Below are positions 17,761 to 25,056 of a DNA stretch of 64,000 bases, one piece after another. The position numbers and the translations under genes were made by a program. The stretch is from contig JAXMOK010000003.1 of assembly GCA_034669965.1 (NCBI GenBank), forward strand, positions 186,001-250,000, in the 5' to 3' direction. The notes beneath the pieces are model-generated. The model had not been told where the DNA came from. It saw nothing but the letters and a program-made list of their open reading frames with translations, and made no database searches. The DNA comes from HXMU1420-13 sp034669965 (GTDB taxonomy: Bacteria > Bacteroidota > Rhodothermia > Balneolales > Balneolaceae). How positions within the stretch are numbered: position 1 is the stretch's first letter; every line of letters begins with the position of its first letter.

Positions 17761-18093
17761 TTAAATTTCTAGATTTCCTTGTTCAATATTTTTACTCTTC
17801 ATGTATTCGATTTTTTCCTCAGCTACTTTTAATACTTTTTCAGGATTTTCTTCTTCAAGTAACTCATAAGCAACCTTATCACTTAAAAAAGAAACCAATA
17901 GTTCATCCGGATCAATTTCAAAAAGATTAGCTAGCACTAGAACCATTGTTTTATTCGCAGACCTTTCACCACGTTCAATTTTGCTTAGTGTCGATGGATC
18001 AATATCAAGCACAGCTGCTACTTTCCTCAGCGGCAAATTTTTCTCTTTTCTTTTTGACCTAATGGCTTCACCGAAAGATGATTGTGAATTCAT
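17761..18093 (-). CDS. XRE-family regulator of the restriction-modification operon
   Basis: This small helix-turn-helix protein probably acts as the controller of the restriction-modification operon. I choose the ATG at 18093 (110 residues). The frame also opens at a TTG at 18150, but that extension would swallow the promoter and an operator-like palindrome, and the HTH begins right after the ATG (SFGEAIRSKRKE, then STLSKIERGER). A C-terminal acidic/coiled tail of about 45 residues follows. It is the first gene of the operon, upstream of the methyltransferase by 4 bases, as expected for C-protein timing control. It is also related to generic XRE repressors, so the controller role is inferred from context. 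Confidence 0.82.
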   Translation of the reverse strand: MNSQSSFGEAIRSKRKEKNLPLRKVAAVLDIDPSTLSKIERGERSANKTMVLVLANLFEIDPDELLVSFLSDKVAYELLEEENPEKVLKVAEEKIEYMKSKNIEQGNLEI

Positions 18094-18119
18094 GACGAAA
18101 TTTTCTGGACAATTTTTGT

Positions 18120-18185
18120 CAAAAATAACTATGTAGTGTCTATTATTCAATAAAAAGTTTAACGAATGAGAATACTATCCATAGT
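18120..18185 (-). promoter_or_regulatory. Promoter and operator-like palindromes of the restriction-modification operon
   Basis: On the minus strand TATTTTTG (18120-18127) matches the Bacteroidota -7 element TAnnTTTG. A TTG (18148-18150) lies 20 bases upstream as a -33 element. Between them sits the palindrome ACTACATAGT (18128-18137). A second palindrome, ACT-N6-AGT (18174-18185), lies 47 bases upstream centre to centre. Paired ACT-Nx-AGT half-sites are the pattern of C-boxes bound by restriction-modification controller proteins. Functional assignment is inferred. Confidence 0.45.
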
Positions 18186-18321
18186 TTTTAAAAGATTGAA
18201 CTTCGTTTATAATTTCTAAATTGTAGCTTACCTAGATACTAAGTTATTTCGCTTTAGAGAAAGTTATCAAAAATCAGACTCCACACACATTCCCATAAGT
18301 CACTTTTTTAACTTGTAGCTC

Positions 18322-18348
18322 TTCTTTATGTTGGCACCAAATAATTGA
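18322..18348. repeat. Partial copy of the 68-bp intergenic repeat
   Basis: TTCTTTATGTTGGCA, one variable base (C here, T in the other copies) and CAAATAATTGA match the 3' part of the 68-bp repeats at 21334 and 21725 with one mismatch. It lies 20 bases upstream of the truncated hydrolase ATG. In its copy at 21725 the same element lies just before another gene start, so it may carry promoter or leader signals. Confidence 0.75.
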
Positions 18349-18368
18349 ATCAACGTAATCCACCCCCC

Positions 18369-18578
18369 ATGAAAACCCTTTTCAAATCAGCTAAGATCGT
18401 AGGTATTGGTGTTGTGGTTTTGGCTGTTCTCGTTACTGTGTTATTTGGGCATCGGGATATGCCTTTGGATGAGCTGAAGGCGAAGTTTGCGCAGGAAGCG
18501 TCTTCTTTTATTTCGGTGAAAGGCATGGAGGTTCATCTTCGGGATGAGGGTGCTCCAGGCGATTCTATTCCCTCTTAG
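18369..18578 (+). pseudogene. Truncated head copy of the alpha/beta-hydrolase gene
   Basis: These 69 codons repeat the N-terminus of the complete hydrolase at 20338. The first 45 bases are identical and the whole overlap is roughly 86% identical by eye. The homology runs through the membrane anchor and the HLRDEG segment, then the frame ends at TAG 18576-18578, just where the hydrolase fold would start. The encoded peptide is a membrane anchor without a catalytic domain. It is most simply a leftover of a duplication associated with arrival of the AbiE module that follows. Confidence 0.85.
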
Positions 18579-18602
18579 GTTATTTTTTTGTATTAATTAT
18601 TT

Positions 18603-18631
18603 TGTCGCAATTATTTACTATTTTTGCGACA
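18603..18631 (+). promoter_or_regulatory. AbiE operator-like inverted repeat with -7 promoter element
   Basis: TGTCGCAA (18603-18610) and TTGCGACA (18624-18631) form a perfect 8-bp inverted repeat with a 13-base spacer. The element TATTTTTG (18619-18626), matching TAnnTTTG, overlaps the right arm, 25 bases before the antitoxin ATG. AbiEi antitoxins are known to bind inverted repeats in their own promoter, so this is the likely autoregulation site. Confidence 0.65.
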
Positions 18632-18650
18632 GATTAAAACAAAATAATCA

Positions 18651-19244
18651 ATGCAAAGTATTGAGAATAAAATAGAAAAAGCGATAAAGTCGAAGCAAAG
18701 AGGTGTACTACTCTTTACTGACGACTTTATTTCCTATGGTTCTTCAAAGGCAGTTCAAAAAGCATTAGAGCGCCTAACAAATAGAGAAGTAATTCGAAGG
18801 GTAGCCAGAGGAATTTTTGTAAGACCGATATTGAGCGAATATATAGGTGAAGTGATGCCTACAGCTGAAGATGTTGCCAAGGGAATCGCAAAACGAGACA
18901 AAATCAAAATTGTACCTTCTGGTACTTATGCTCTAAATAAATTAGGATTAAGCACACAGATTCCATTAAAGCTAGTATATCTAACTGATGGCTCTCCACG
19001 TGAGATCCAAATTGGCAAGCGATCGATTAAGCTAAAAAAAACAACGCCAAAGAACTTAATGGCAAAAGGCGAGATCAGTAGTCTGGCTATTCAGGCATTA
19101 AAAGTAGTTGGGCAGAAAGAAGTAACTAAAGAGATTGAAAAAAAAATCATTCAAGTACTTAAGAAAGAAAACCGAAAAGAGCTTGAACATGATATTACTT
19201 TAGCTCCGGTATGGATTAGAAAAATTATGCAAAAGGCATTATGA
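18651..19244 (+). CDS. AbiEi-family (DUF6088-like) antitoxin
   Basis: This is the antitoxin and autoregulator of a type IV toxin-antitoxin pair. The N-terminal winged helix spans about residues 5-65 (LLFTDDFISYGSSKAVQKAL, then GIFVRP). A middle and C-terminal domain follows (PSGTYALNKLGLSTQIPLK, then GSPREIQIGKRSIKLKK), as in AbiEi/DUF6088 proteins. Its length of 197 residues is usual. The stop overlaps the toxin start by 4 bases (ATGA). A perfect inverted repeat sits over its promoter. The module lies between two copies of a hydrolase 5' end, indicating insertion. Confidence 0.85.
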   Translation: MQSIENKIEKAIKSKQRGVLLFTDDFISYGSSKAVQKALERLTNREVIRRVARGIFVRPILSEYIGEVMPTAEDVAKGIAKRDKIKIVPSGTYALNKLGLSTQIPLKLVYLTDGSPREIQIGKRSIKLKKTTPKNLMAKGEISSLAIQALKVVGQKEVTKEIEKKIIQVLKKENRKELEHDITLAPVWIRKIMQKAL

Positions 19245-20230
19245 ATAAGTTTTTGCAAATACCCGATGGTGAAAAAAGAAAGATCTTTCAAGATGTTTCT
19301 AACGAAATAGGTGTACCGCCTCAAGCGGTTGAGAAGGACGTTTGGGTAACACTCATGCTAAAAATGATCTTCTCTTCAGAACTAGCACCTCATCTAATTT
19401 TTAAAGGAGGAACATCACTAAGCAAAGCTTTCGATCTCATAAAACGATTCTCAGAAGATATTGACTTGGGAATTGACAGAAAACACCTTGGGTTTGAAGG
19501 GGAATTGAGTAAAGGACAAATTCGAAAACTAAGGCGAGCAAGTCACACTTTCGTTTCGAGTGAGTTGATGGAGTTACTGAAAAAGCAATTAGATGAATAT
19601 GGAGTAGCTGAGGACCTCTACGAGCTGGTTGTAGAAAACACACAGATTTCTGATCAGGATCCCGAAACCATTTTAGTGAATTACAAGTCACTCTATCAGG
19701 ATAATGAAATTTCATATCTCCAACCGAAAGTTAAGATTGAAGTAAGTGCACGATCATTAATAGAGCCATTCCAAAAAGTTGAACTCCAATCATGGATAGA
19801 TGATCAATACCCGGATGCAACATTTACAGAGGGTTCATTTCCTGTAAGTGCCACAGATCCACAAAAAACCTGTTTAGAAAAACTGATTCTACTACATGAA
19901 GAATTCCAAAAACCAACGGAGAAAGTCAGATACTTTAGAATGTCCAGACATTTCTATGACATTGGTCAAATTTTAAAAACAGAACACGGCAAATCAGCAT
20001 TGGCAAATCAAGAGCTTTTTGAAAGTATCATTGCACACAGAAAAGCATTAACACCAATGAAAACTACAGACTACGATACACTTACTTTAGAAACTATCAA
20101 CATAGTTCCACCAAACAAACATCTTGACAACTTCAAAGCAGATTATAAAGAAATGATCGGTACCATGATTCAAGGAATATCAGGAGAGTTTGAAGATCTA
20201 TTGAATATGATCTTAAAGAAATTGAAATAA
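19241..20230 (+). CDS. AbiEii-family nucleotidyltransferase toxin
   Basis: This 329-residue protein is a predicted NTP-dependent nucleotidyltransferase toxin of the AbiE type. The signature FKGGTSLSKA followed by RFSEDIDLGID gives the GG-x-S and D-x-D metal-binding motif of the DNA polymerase beta fold. Downstream conserved segments include KIEVSARSL and the CLEKLILLHE helix. Known relatives (AbiEii, MenT) act on tRNA acceptor ends or other nucleotide targets and give phage abortive infection. It overlaps the antitoxin gene, which fits stoichiometric control. All catalytic residues I can see are intact. Confidence 0.88.
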   Translation: MNKFLQIPDGEKRKIFQDVSNEIGVPPQAVEKDVWVTLMLKMIFSSELAPHLIFKGGTSLSKAFDLIKRFSEDIDLGIDRKHLGFEGELSKGQIRKLRRASHTFVSSELMELLKKQLDEYGVAEDLYELVVENTQISDQDPETILVNYKSLYQDNEISYLQPKVKIEVSARSLIEPFQKVELQSWIDDQYPDATFTEGSFPVSATDPQKTCLEKLILLHEEFQKPTEKVRYFRMSRHFYDIGQILKTEHGKSALANQELFESIIAHRKALTPMKTTDYDTLTLETINIVPPNKHLDNFKADYKEMIGTMIQGISGEFEDLLNMILKKLK

Positions 20231-20337
20231 ACGTAAAATCTTGGAGATAACATACAGAATCGAATAACTGACTTTGTGAATATCTTCATTGAAGGAACGC
20301 CAGTACATAAAAATTGAAGAAGCCTACCAACAACCCC

Positions 20338-21291
20338 ATGAAAACCCTTTTCAAATCAGCTAAGATCGTAGGTATTGGTGTTGGAGTTTTGGCTGTCTTC
20401 GTTACCGTGTTATTCGGGCAACGGGATATTCCGTTGGATGAGTTGAAGGCGAAGTATGCGACGGAAGCCTCTTCTTTTGTGTCGGTGAATGGCATGGAGG
20501 TTCATCATCGCGATGAGGGCCCTCCCACCGATTCCATCCCCATTTTGCTCATTCACGGCACGGGTTCAAGTCTGCACACTTTTGATGATTGGGCAGCGCG
20601 ACTGAGCAGTGACTACCGCGTAATTCGCATGGATCTTCCGGGCTATGGGCTTACCGGTCCCTTTCCCCATCGCGATTATTCCTTAGAACGCTATGTGGAG
20701 TTTCTGCATGATTTTTTGGCTGAACTTGGCGTTGAGCAATGCATTCTTGCGGGCAACTCGCTGGGTGGTGGTATCGCGTGGAGGTTTATGGTCGAGCACC
20801 CCGAAATGGTGGATAAACTGATCTTAATTGATGCATCCGGCTATCCATCCAAAGAAGAAAGCACTCCCCTTGCTTTTAAACTCGCGCGGCTGCCCGTTAT
20901 TAAGCACCTGTTCACTTTTATCACACCTCGGGCTGTGGTGCAGTCAAGCGTTGAGAATGTGTACGCCGACAAAACCAAAGTGACCGATGCCTTGGTGGAT
21001 CGCTATTTTGAGCTATCGCTCAGAGAAGGCAACCGTCAGGCTTTTATCGATAAATTTGAAGCTGAAAACGACACCGCTGCCTATCATACCATAAAATCGA
21101 TCGAGAAAGAAACGCTGGTGCTTTGGGGCGATCAAGATCAATTGATTCCGTCCGAACGAGCGTACCAATTCCACCACGACCTCCCCAACGACACCCTGGT
21201 GATCTTAAAAAATGTCGGACACGTACCGATGGAAGAAAGCCCCGATCAAAGCGTAGAGGTGGTCCTTTCGTTTCTACAAAAAAGCATGTAG
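20338..21291 (+). CDS. Membrane-anchored alpha/beta-hydrolase
   Basis: This complete alpha/beta-hydrolase has an N-terminal membrane anchor (about residues 10-27) with the catalytic domain outside or at the membrane. The oxyanion-region motif LIHGTGSS, the nucleophile elbow GNSLGG (Ser141), the acid DQDQLIP and the late histidine GHVPMEESP are all present. I choose the ATG at 20338; the frame opens from a TTG 24 bases upstream, but homology with the truncated copy at 18369 begins at the ATG. The substrate is unknown. It precedes the ATP-grasp biosynthetic operon by 500 bases and could belong with it, but the 68-bp repeats separate them. A Ser nucleophile excludes an OleB-type Asp enzyme. Confidence 0.87.
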   Translation: MKTLFKSAKIVGIGVGVLAVFVTVLFGQRDIPLDELKAKYATEASSFVSVNGMEVHHRDEGPPTDSIPILLIHGTGSSLHTFDDWAARLSSDYRVIRMDLPGYGLTGPFPHRDYSLERYVEFLHDFLAELGVEQCILAGNSLGGGIAWRFMVEHPEMVDKLILIDASGYPSKEESTPLAFKLARLPVIKHLFTFITPRAVVQSSVENVYADKTKVTDALVDRYFELSLREGNRQAFIDKFEAENDTAAYHTIKSIEKETLVLWGDQDQLIPSERAYQFHHDLPNDTLVILKNVGHVPMEESPDQSVEVVLSFLQKSM

Positions 21292-21333
21292 GTAATTGGC
21301 AGTGTCGGTTAATCCGATGGTTCTTAATCCCCT

Positions 21334-21401
21334 CCCATTTCTGTGTTCTTTCACTTTGCTAACTAGCCGCAGTTCTTTATGTTGGCATCAAATAATTGAG
21401 G
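21334..21401. repeat. 68-bp direct repeat, copy A
   Basis: This copy is identical over 68 bases to 21725-21792. It starts 42 bases after the hydrolase stop. Its last 27 bases also occur, with one mismatch, at 18322. The 505-base gap 21292-21796 contains these two copies, a heptamer array and about 280 bases with no ORF or motif I can identify. Confidence 0.95.
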
Positions 21402-21416
21402 TTATGATTTAAGAGT

Positions 21417-21447
21417 GAGCTTTGAGCTTTGAGCTTTGAGCTTTGAG
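21417..21447. repeat. GAGCTTT heptamer array
   Basis: Four perfect GAGCTTT units plus GAG lie between the two 68-bp repeats. The unit shares the GAGC core and the seven-base period with the GAGCGGT array after trkH. Confidence 0.85.
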
Positions 21448-21724
21448 AGGTGATAGATTTGGTAAACGAGAGTAAGAATTACCTCCCTGCTTTAAACAGG
21501 AGTAAAAAATTGGACTTTTTACCTTCGAACAACAAGGTGATCAGATAAACTAAGGTTGTATTCACTGAACGAAACTTTAGCGTAGTTTAGCTTCGTTGAT
21601 TGAAATGGTTTTTGCAACAAATCTTTACATCGATATTCTCAGATTTAGCACTGTATAGCGTTGTAGATAGATTGATTAAATACCATGTGCTCACTTTTAG
21701 ACTTTTTGTCTAACATCTCAAGCA

Positions 21725-21792
21725 CCCATTTCTGTGTTCTTTCACTTTGCTAACTAGCCGCAGTTCTTTATGTTGGCATCAAATAATTGAGG
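21725..21792. repeat. 68-bp direct repeat, copy B
   Basis: This is the perfect second copy of 21334-21401. It ends 4 bases before the GTG start of the ATP-grasp gene and so forms its immediate leader. A duplication of the leader, or recombination between leader copies, would produce this arrangement. Confidence 0.95.
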
Positions 21793-21796
21793 CAAT

Positions 21797-22885
21797 GTGA
21801 ACGAACCTTCCATTCTGATTTTGGGCGCCAGAGCTCCTATCGCGCTGGAGCTGGCTCGAAGTTTTCATCAACGCGGATGCACCGTGATTCTGGCTGATTC
21901 CCTACGGTTTACGTTGAGTAGGTTTACAAACACCATCCAACGCTACGAGCGACTCCCAAAGGTGCGTCAGGATCCACAAAACTATATCACCGCCGTTTCT
22001 GCATTGATTGAGCGCTATCACGTTCGGCACCTCATCCCAACCTGCGAGGAAGCTTTTTATGTGGCTCAGTTTAAAGAACATTGGAAGTGCAAAGTGTGGA
22101 CGCCCGACATTTCGTTGATGGATGCCCTCCACAACAAGGAAACGTTCGCGTCGGAATACAGCGAGTTCCTGAATATCCCCGAAACCATTTCTGCAGATGC
22201 TTTTTCGGATTGGTCACACAGCAAAGACTTCGTTTTTAAGCCGAAATATTCGCGATTTGGCAGTCGTACTCTCATCAACAAAAGCATCACCGCTCAACAT
22301 TTTAGCGAGCTTCAACAGTGGATCGCACAGAAGAAAGTGATCGGAAAGGAAGTCTGTGTGTATTCCATCTGGAATGACGGGACACTCACTGGTTATGCCT
22401 GCTACTCCCCCACTTTCCGAGCGGGAATGGGATCAGGGATTTTCTTCGAGCCGGTCGAGCATCCGTACATCAAACAACAGGTACAGCGATTTGGGGAAGC
22501 GATTCGTTTTACCGGTCAGCTTAGTTTCGATGTGATGGTGTCGGAAGATTCGGTATGGTTTCTCGAATGTAATCCCCGTGGAACGAGCGGTGCACATCTG
22601 CTTAATGATCAGCTCGAAAACTGCTTTCTGGGTGATGAAGAAACGGATTCAGATCTATCGAGCAGATATAAATTATCGAGCGTCATGTGGTTCACGAATC
22701 CGCTGAAATGCTTCACCAAAAAAGTGCGCAAAGCAAAAGGCGTGGTGTTTCGAATCAATGACCCTTTACCGGCACTTTTGCAATGGCTGAGTGTGCTGGA
22801 ACTGGTCTTCATCAAATTTTCGAAGGGAATATCTTTGCTGGAAGCCACAACTTTTGATATCGAATGGAATGGCCATGAAAATTAG
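21797..22885 (+). CDS. ATP-grasp ligase of the biosynthetic operon
   Basis: This 362-residue ATP-grasp enzyme would form an amide or ester bond through an acyl-phosphate. The N-terminal Rossmann-like pre-ATP-grasp domain starts LILGARAPIALELARS. The ATP-binding strand pair is seen in FVFKPKYSRFGSRTLI, and the metal-binding loop is ECNPRGTSGAHLL. The start is GTG 21797: an in-frame TGA lies a few codons upstream and no early ATG exists. Its end overlaps the next gene. Such CPSase-like ATP-grasp proteins are uncharacterised in this setting. It is the first gene of an operon of overlapping genes and is likely transcribed from the repeat-bearing leader. Confidence 0.82.
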   Translation: MNEPSILILGARAPIALELARSFHQRGCTVILADSLRFTLSRFTNTIQRYERLPKVRQDPQNYITAVSALIERYHVRHLIPTCEEAFYVAQFKEHWKCKVWTPDISLMDALHNKETFASEYSEFLNIPETISADAFSDWSHSKDFVFKPKYSRFGSRTLINKSITAQHFSELQQWIAQKKVIGKEVCVYSIWNDGTLTGYACYSPTFRAGMGSGIFFEPVEHPYIKQQVQRFGEAIRFTGQLSFDVMVSEDSVWFLECNPRGTSGAHLLNDQLENCFLGDEETDSDLSSRYKLSSVMWFTNPLKCFTKKVRKAKGVVFRINDPLPALLQWLSVLELVFIKFSKGISLLEATTFDIEWNGHEN

Positions 22886-23987
22886 GTGGGCGGAACCGCA
22901 TGAGATCAAGGGCAACGTTCGGGCATTCAGTACCATGTTCGAGGTGGATTCTCATCTTCTTATCGAAAATGTGCACACCCAATACCGCGTGCTCGCAATC
23001 AATGATGATCTCTTTTTTCCTGTCACCATCAACCACACCGAATGGGATAACGCCTTTGTGTGCTCGCCCTATTCGGCCTACGCCGAGTATTCCAAGGAAG
23101 AAGTAAGGTGGACGATCAGCAATCCTGTGCTGCGTTTTTTCCTGTTTTTGGTGATTCGATCCATTGCCGGATGGCTGAAGCGGGGCGAGTTCAACAAAAA
23201 CGTGCACGTAAATAATTACCTGCTGTCCACCAATCCCTATCCGGAGTGGAATGGCGACGAAATTGCGGGAATCACGGATTTTCTGAAGGCGGAGTTTCCT
23301 GATCACGCTATCATTTTCAGATCGCTGAATGAGTATCAGCACGGACATTTATTATCCGAATTCGAAGCTCATCAATACGAAAAAGTTGGGAGTCGGCAGG
23401 TGTATATTTTTGATCTGACTAAAGAAGCTTGGCTGAAGCATCGGAATAACAAACACGACAATAAGTTGATTCGAAAATCGGGGCTTCGCTTGATCGAGCA
23501 TGATCAAATGAAAGTATATCTCCCGCAAGCCCTGGAATTGTATAGCGCCCTTTACTTAGAAAAATACTCGAAATTGAATCCGCAGTTTACCCTTAGGTAT
23601 TTCAACGAATGCTACTATGCCGGACTCATCGAATTTCAGGGCTACATCGACGAAAGCGGAATGCTGAAGGCTTTTTCGGGTCAGTTTACCGTGGATAACA
23701 CCATTACTTCTCCCCTTGTCGGTTACGATACCAACGCTCCCCGCGAACAAGGTTTGTACATCCACGCGGCGCAATTAGCGATTTTAAGTAAGTTCAAAAA
23801 AGGATTATTGCTCAACCTAAGTTCAGGAGCAGCCGAATTTAAACGCTTGCGCGGTGGCGAAGCATCCATCGAATATTCGGCGGTTTGCATCCATCATCTT
23901 CCCAAAAAACGACTACGTCGCTGGAAAGCCATTAAATTTGTTTCGAATAAAATTGGGGTCCCGATCATCAAGAAATACAAGCTATGA
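22869..23987 (+). CDS. GNAT/FemAB-like acyltransferase
   Basis: This protein of 372 residues has two diverged halves and resembles GNAT/FemAB-fold acyltransferases. A hydrophobic patch lies near 90-105 (LRFFLFLVIRSIAGWL). The second half has the beta-strand/helix pattern of an acyl-CoA or aminoacyl transferase (GYIDESGMLKAFSGQF, then GLYIHAAQLAI and LNLSSGAAEFKRLRGG). I choose ATG 22869 or 22875 (MAM), giving a 17- or 11-base overlap with the ATP-grasp gene; the frame opens earlier, but that stretch is out-of-frame coding sequence of its neighbour. Its stop overlaps an unannotated 28-codon ORF by ATGA. The acyl donor and acceptor are unknown. Confidence 0.65.
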   Translation: MAMKIRWAEPHEIKGNVRAFSTMFEVDSHLLIENVHTQYRVLAINDDLFFPVTINHTEWDNAFVCSPYSAYAEYSKEEVRWTISNPVLRFFLFLVIRSIAGWLKRGEFNKNVHVNNYLLSTNPYPEWNGDEIAGITDFLKAEFPDHAIIFRSLNEYQHGHLLSEFEAHQYEKVGSRQVYIFDLTKEAWLKHRNNKHDNKLIRKSGLRLIEHDQMKVYLPQALELYSALYLEKYSKLNPQFTLRYFNECYYAGLIEFQGYIDESGMLKAFSGQFTVDNTITSPLVGYDTNAPREQGLYIHAAQLAILSKFKKGLLLNLSSGAAEFKRLRGGEASIEYSAVCIHHLPKKRLRRWKAIKFVSNKIGVPIIKKYKL

Positions 23988-24070
23988 AAGGCAGATCCGA
24001 TTATATTCAGATTTTGAACAATCGCTCGAAAGATCATAATCAACATCGAATGATAGCTGGGGTTTTATGA
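23984..24070 (+). CDS. Candidate 28-residue peptide gene joined to both neighbours
   Basis: The ATG at 23984 overlaps the stop of the GNAT-like gene as ATGA, and its TGA at 24068-24070 overlaps the ATG of the epimerase gene as ATGA. The ORF thus fills the only gap in an otherwise continuous chain of overlapping genes. The peptide begins MKGRSDYIQIL and ends HRMIAGVL; it is basic and Asn/His-rich with no transmembrane stretch. It could be a true small product, for example a substrate or accessory of the ATP-grasp/GNAT-like pair. It could also serve only to carry ribosomes across the gap. There is no homology evidence. Confidence 0.45.
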   Translation: MKGRSDYIQILNNRSKDHNQHRMIAGVL

Positions 24071-25056
24071 ATGTGTTATTAACCGGAGCAACCGGATTTT
24101 TAGGCTGGCGAACGCTGGAGGCATTGGTCAACGATCGTGCGATTGATCACATCGTTGCAACCGGAAGAACGCTAAAACTAACGCATACCGTTGCCCACAA
24201 AAAAGTGACGTATCGGCTGGGCGAGCTAGAAAACAAGGACTTTGTTGAAAGTCTTTTCGAGAATATTGATGCGGTGGTAAATGCCGCAGCGCTTTCCTCG
24301 CCGTGGGGAGATCAAGAGGAATTTGAGACGGCTAATGTGCACACTCAGCGCAATTTAATTGAAGCCGCAAAAAAGCACGAAATCCAGCGATTCGTCTATA
24401 TCTCCACTCCCAGTTTGTACTTCAATTTTAGGGATCGCTTCGAGGTGAAAGAAGACGAACCCTTGCCTCATATTTTGGTGAATCACTATGCCGCAACCAA
24501 GCGAAAAGCCGAGCTTTTGATCATCGAATCGGAGTTGCCGTACATTATTCTACGTCCCCGAGCGATTATCGGTCGCGGCGATACGGTGATCATGCCACGC
24601 CTGATCCGTGCAGTAGATGACGGTCGGTTAAAAATTATCGGCGATGGAAAAAACGTCGTTGATCTTACTTCGGTTGCAAATGTTGCCCAAGCCATTTTGC
24701 TTTCGTTGAAGACTGAAAACGAGTCTTCACTCAACGAAATTTACAATATCTCCAATGGCGCTCCGGTGGTGCTTTGGGTTGCTATTTCAGAGGTGTTAAC
24801 GCGATTGGGAAGAACGGCACCGACTCGTAAAGTCCCCTATCGAATGGTAAAATGGGTGGCTCGATTTCTCGAGTTTAAGTCGAGGCTGACCAACAACCAA
24901 GAACCCGTTTTAACGCAATACGGAGTTGGAACACTCGCTTTTTCTCTTACTTTAGATATTTCAAAAGCGAAGAACTTGTTGGGCTATCAACCCATGGTTA
25001 GCACCGAAGAAGCCATCGACGAATTTGTAAACTGGTACCAAGAACATGAAGGTTAG
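24067..25056 (+). CDS. NAD(P)-dependent epimerase/dehydratase-like extended SDR
   Basis: This is an extended short-chain dehydrogenase of 329 residues. The cofactor motif TGATGFLG stands at the N-terminus, an active-site Ser/Thr region is STPSLYF, and the catalytic YxxxK is YAATK. The C-terminal half resembles 3-beta-hydroxysteroid dehydrogenase/OleD-type reductases (RPRAIIGRGD). It probably reduces a beta-keto or related carbonyl group on the pathway intermediate. It overlaps the metallo-hydrolase gene by 11 bases and the 28-codon ORF by 4 bases. Confidence 0.85.
   Translation: MNVLLTGATGFLGWRTLEALVNDRAIDHIVATGRTLKLTHTVAHKKVTYRLGELENKDFVESLFENIDAVVNAAALSSPWGDQEEFETANVHTQRNLIEAAKKHEIQRFVYISTPSLYFNFRDRFEVKEDEPLPHILVNHYAATKRKAELLIIESELPYIILRPRAIIGRGDTVIMPRLIRAVDDGRLKIIGDGKNVVDLTSVANVAQAILLSLKTENESSLNEIYNISNGAPVVLWVAISEVLTRLGRTAPTRKVPYRMVKWVARFLEFKSRLTNNQEPVLTQYGVGTLAFSLTLDISKAKNLLGYQPMVSTEEAIDEFVNWYQEHEG

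Noticed and set aside
18094..18150. N-terminal extension of the XRE regulator to TTG 18150
   Set aside because: It would cover the predicted promoter and operator, and the HTH domain starts just after ATG 18093.
14273..21796. A prophage or integrative element
   Set aside because: No integrase, transposase, phage structural gene or matching attachment-site pair was found; only repeats, relics and defence genes are present.
22812..23348. 178-codon minus-strand ORF in the GNAT-like gene
   Set aside because: It is antisense to the overlapping operon genes and lacks any recognisable motif.
23984..24070. A graspetide-type peptide precursor
   Set aside because: The peptide lacks the repeated Thr/Asp/Glu core typical of ATP-grasp-modified peptides and the ATP-grasp is CPSase-like, so I do not assign this class.
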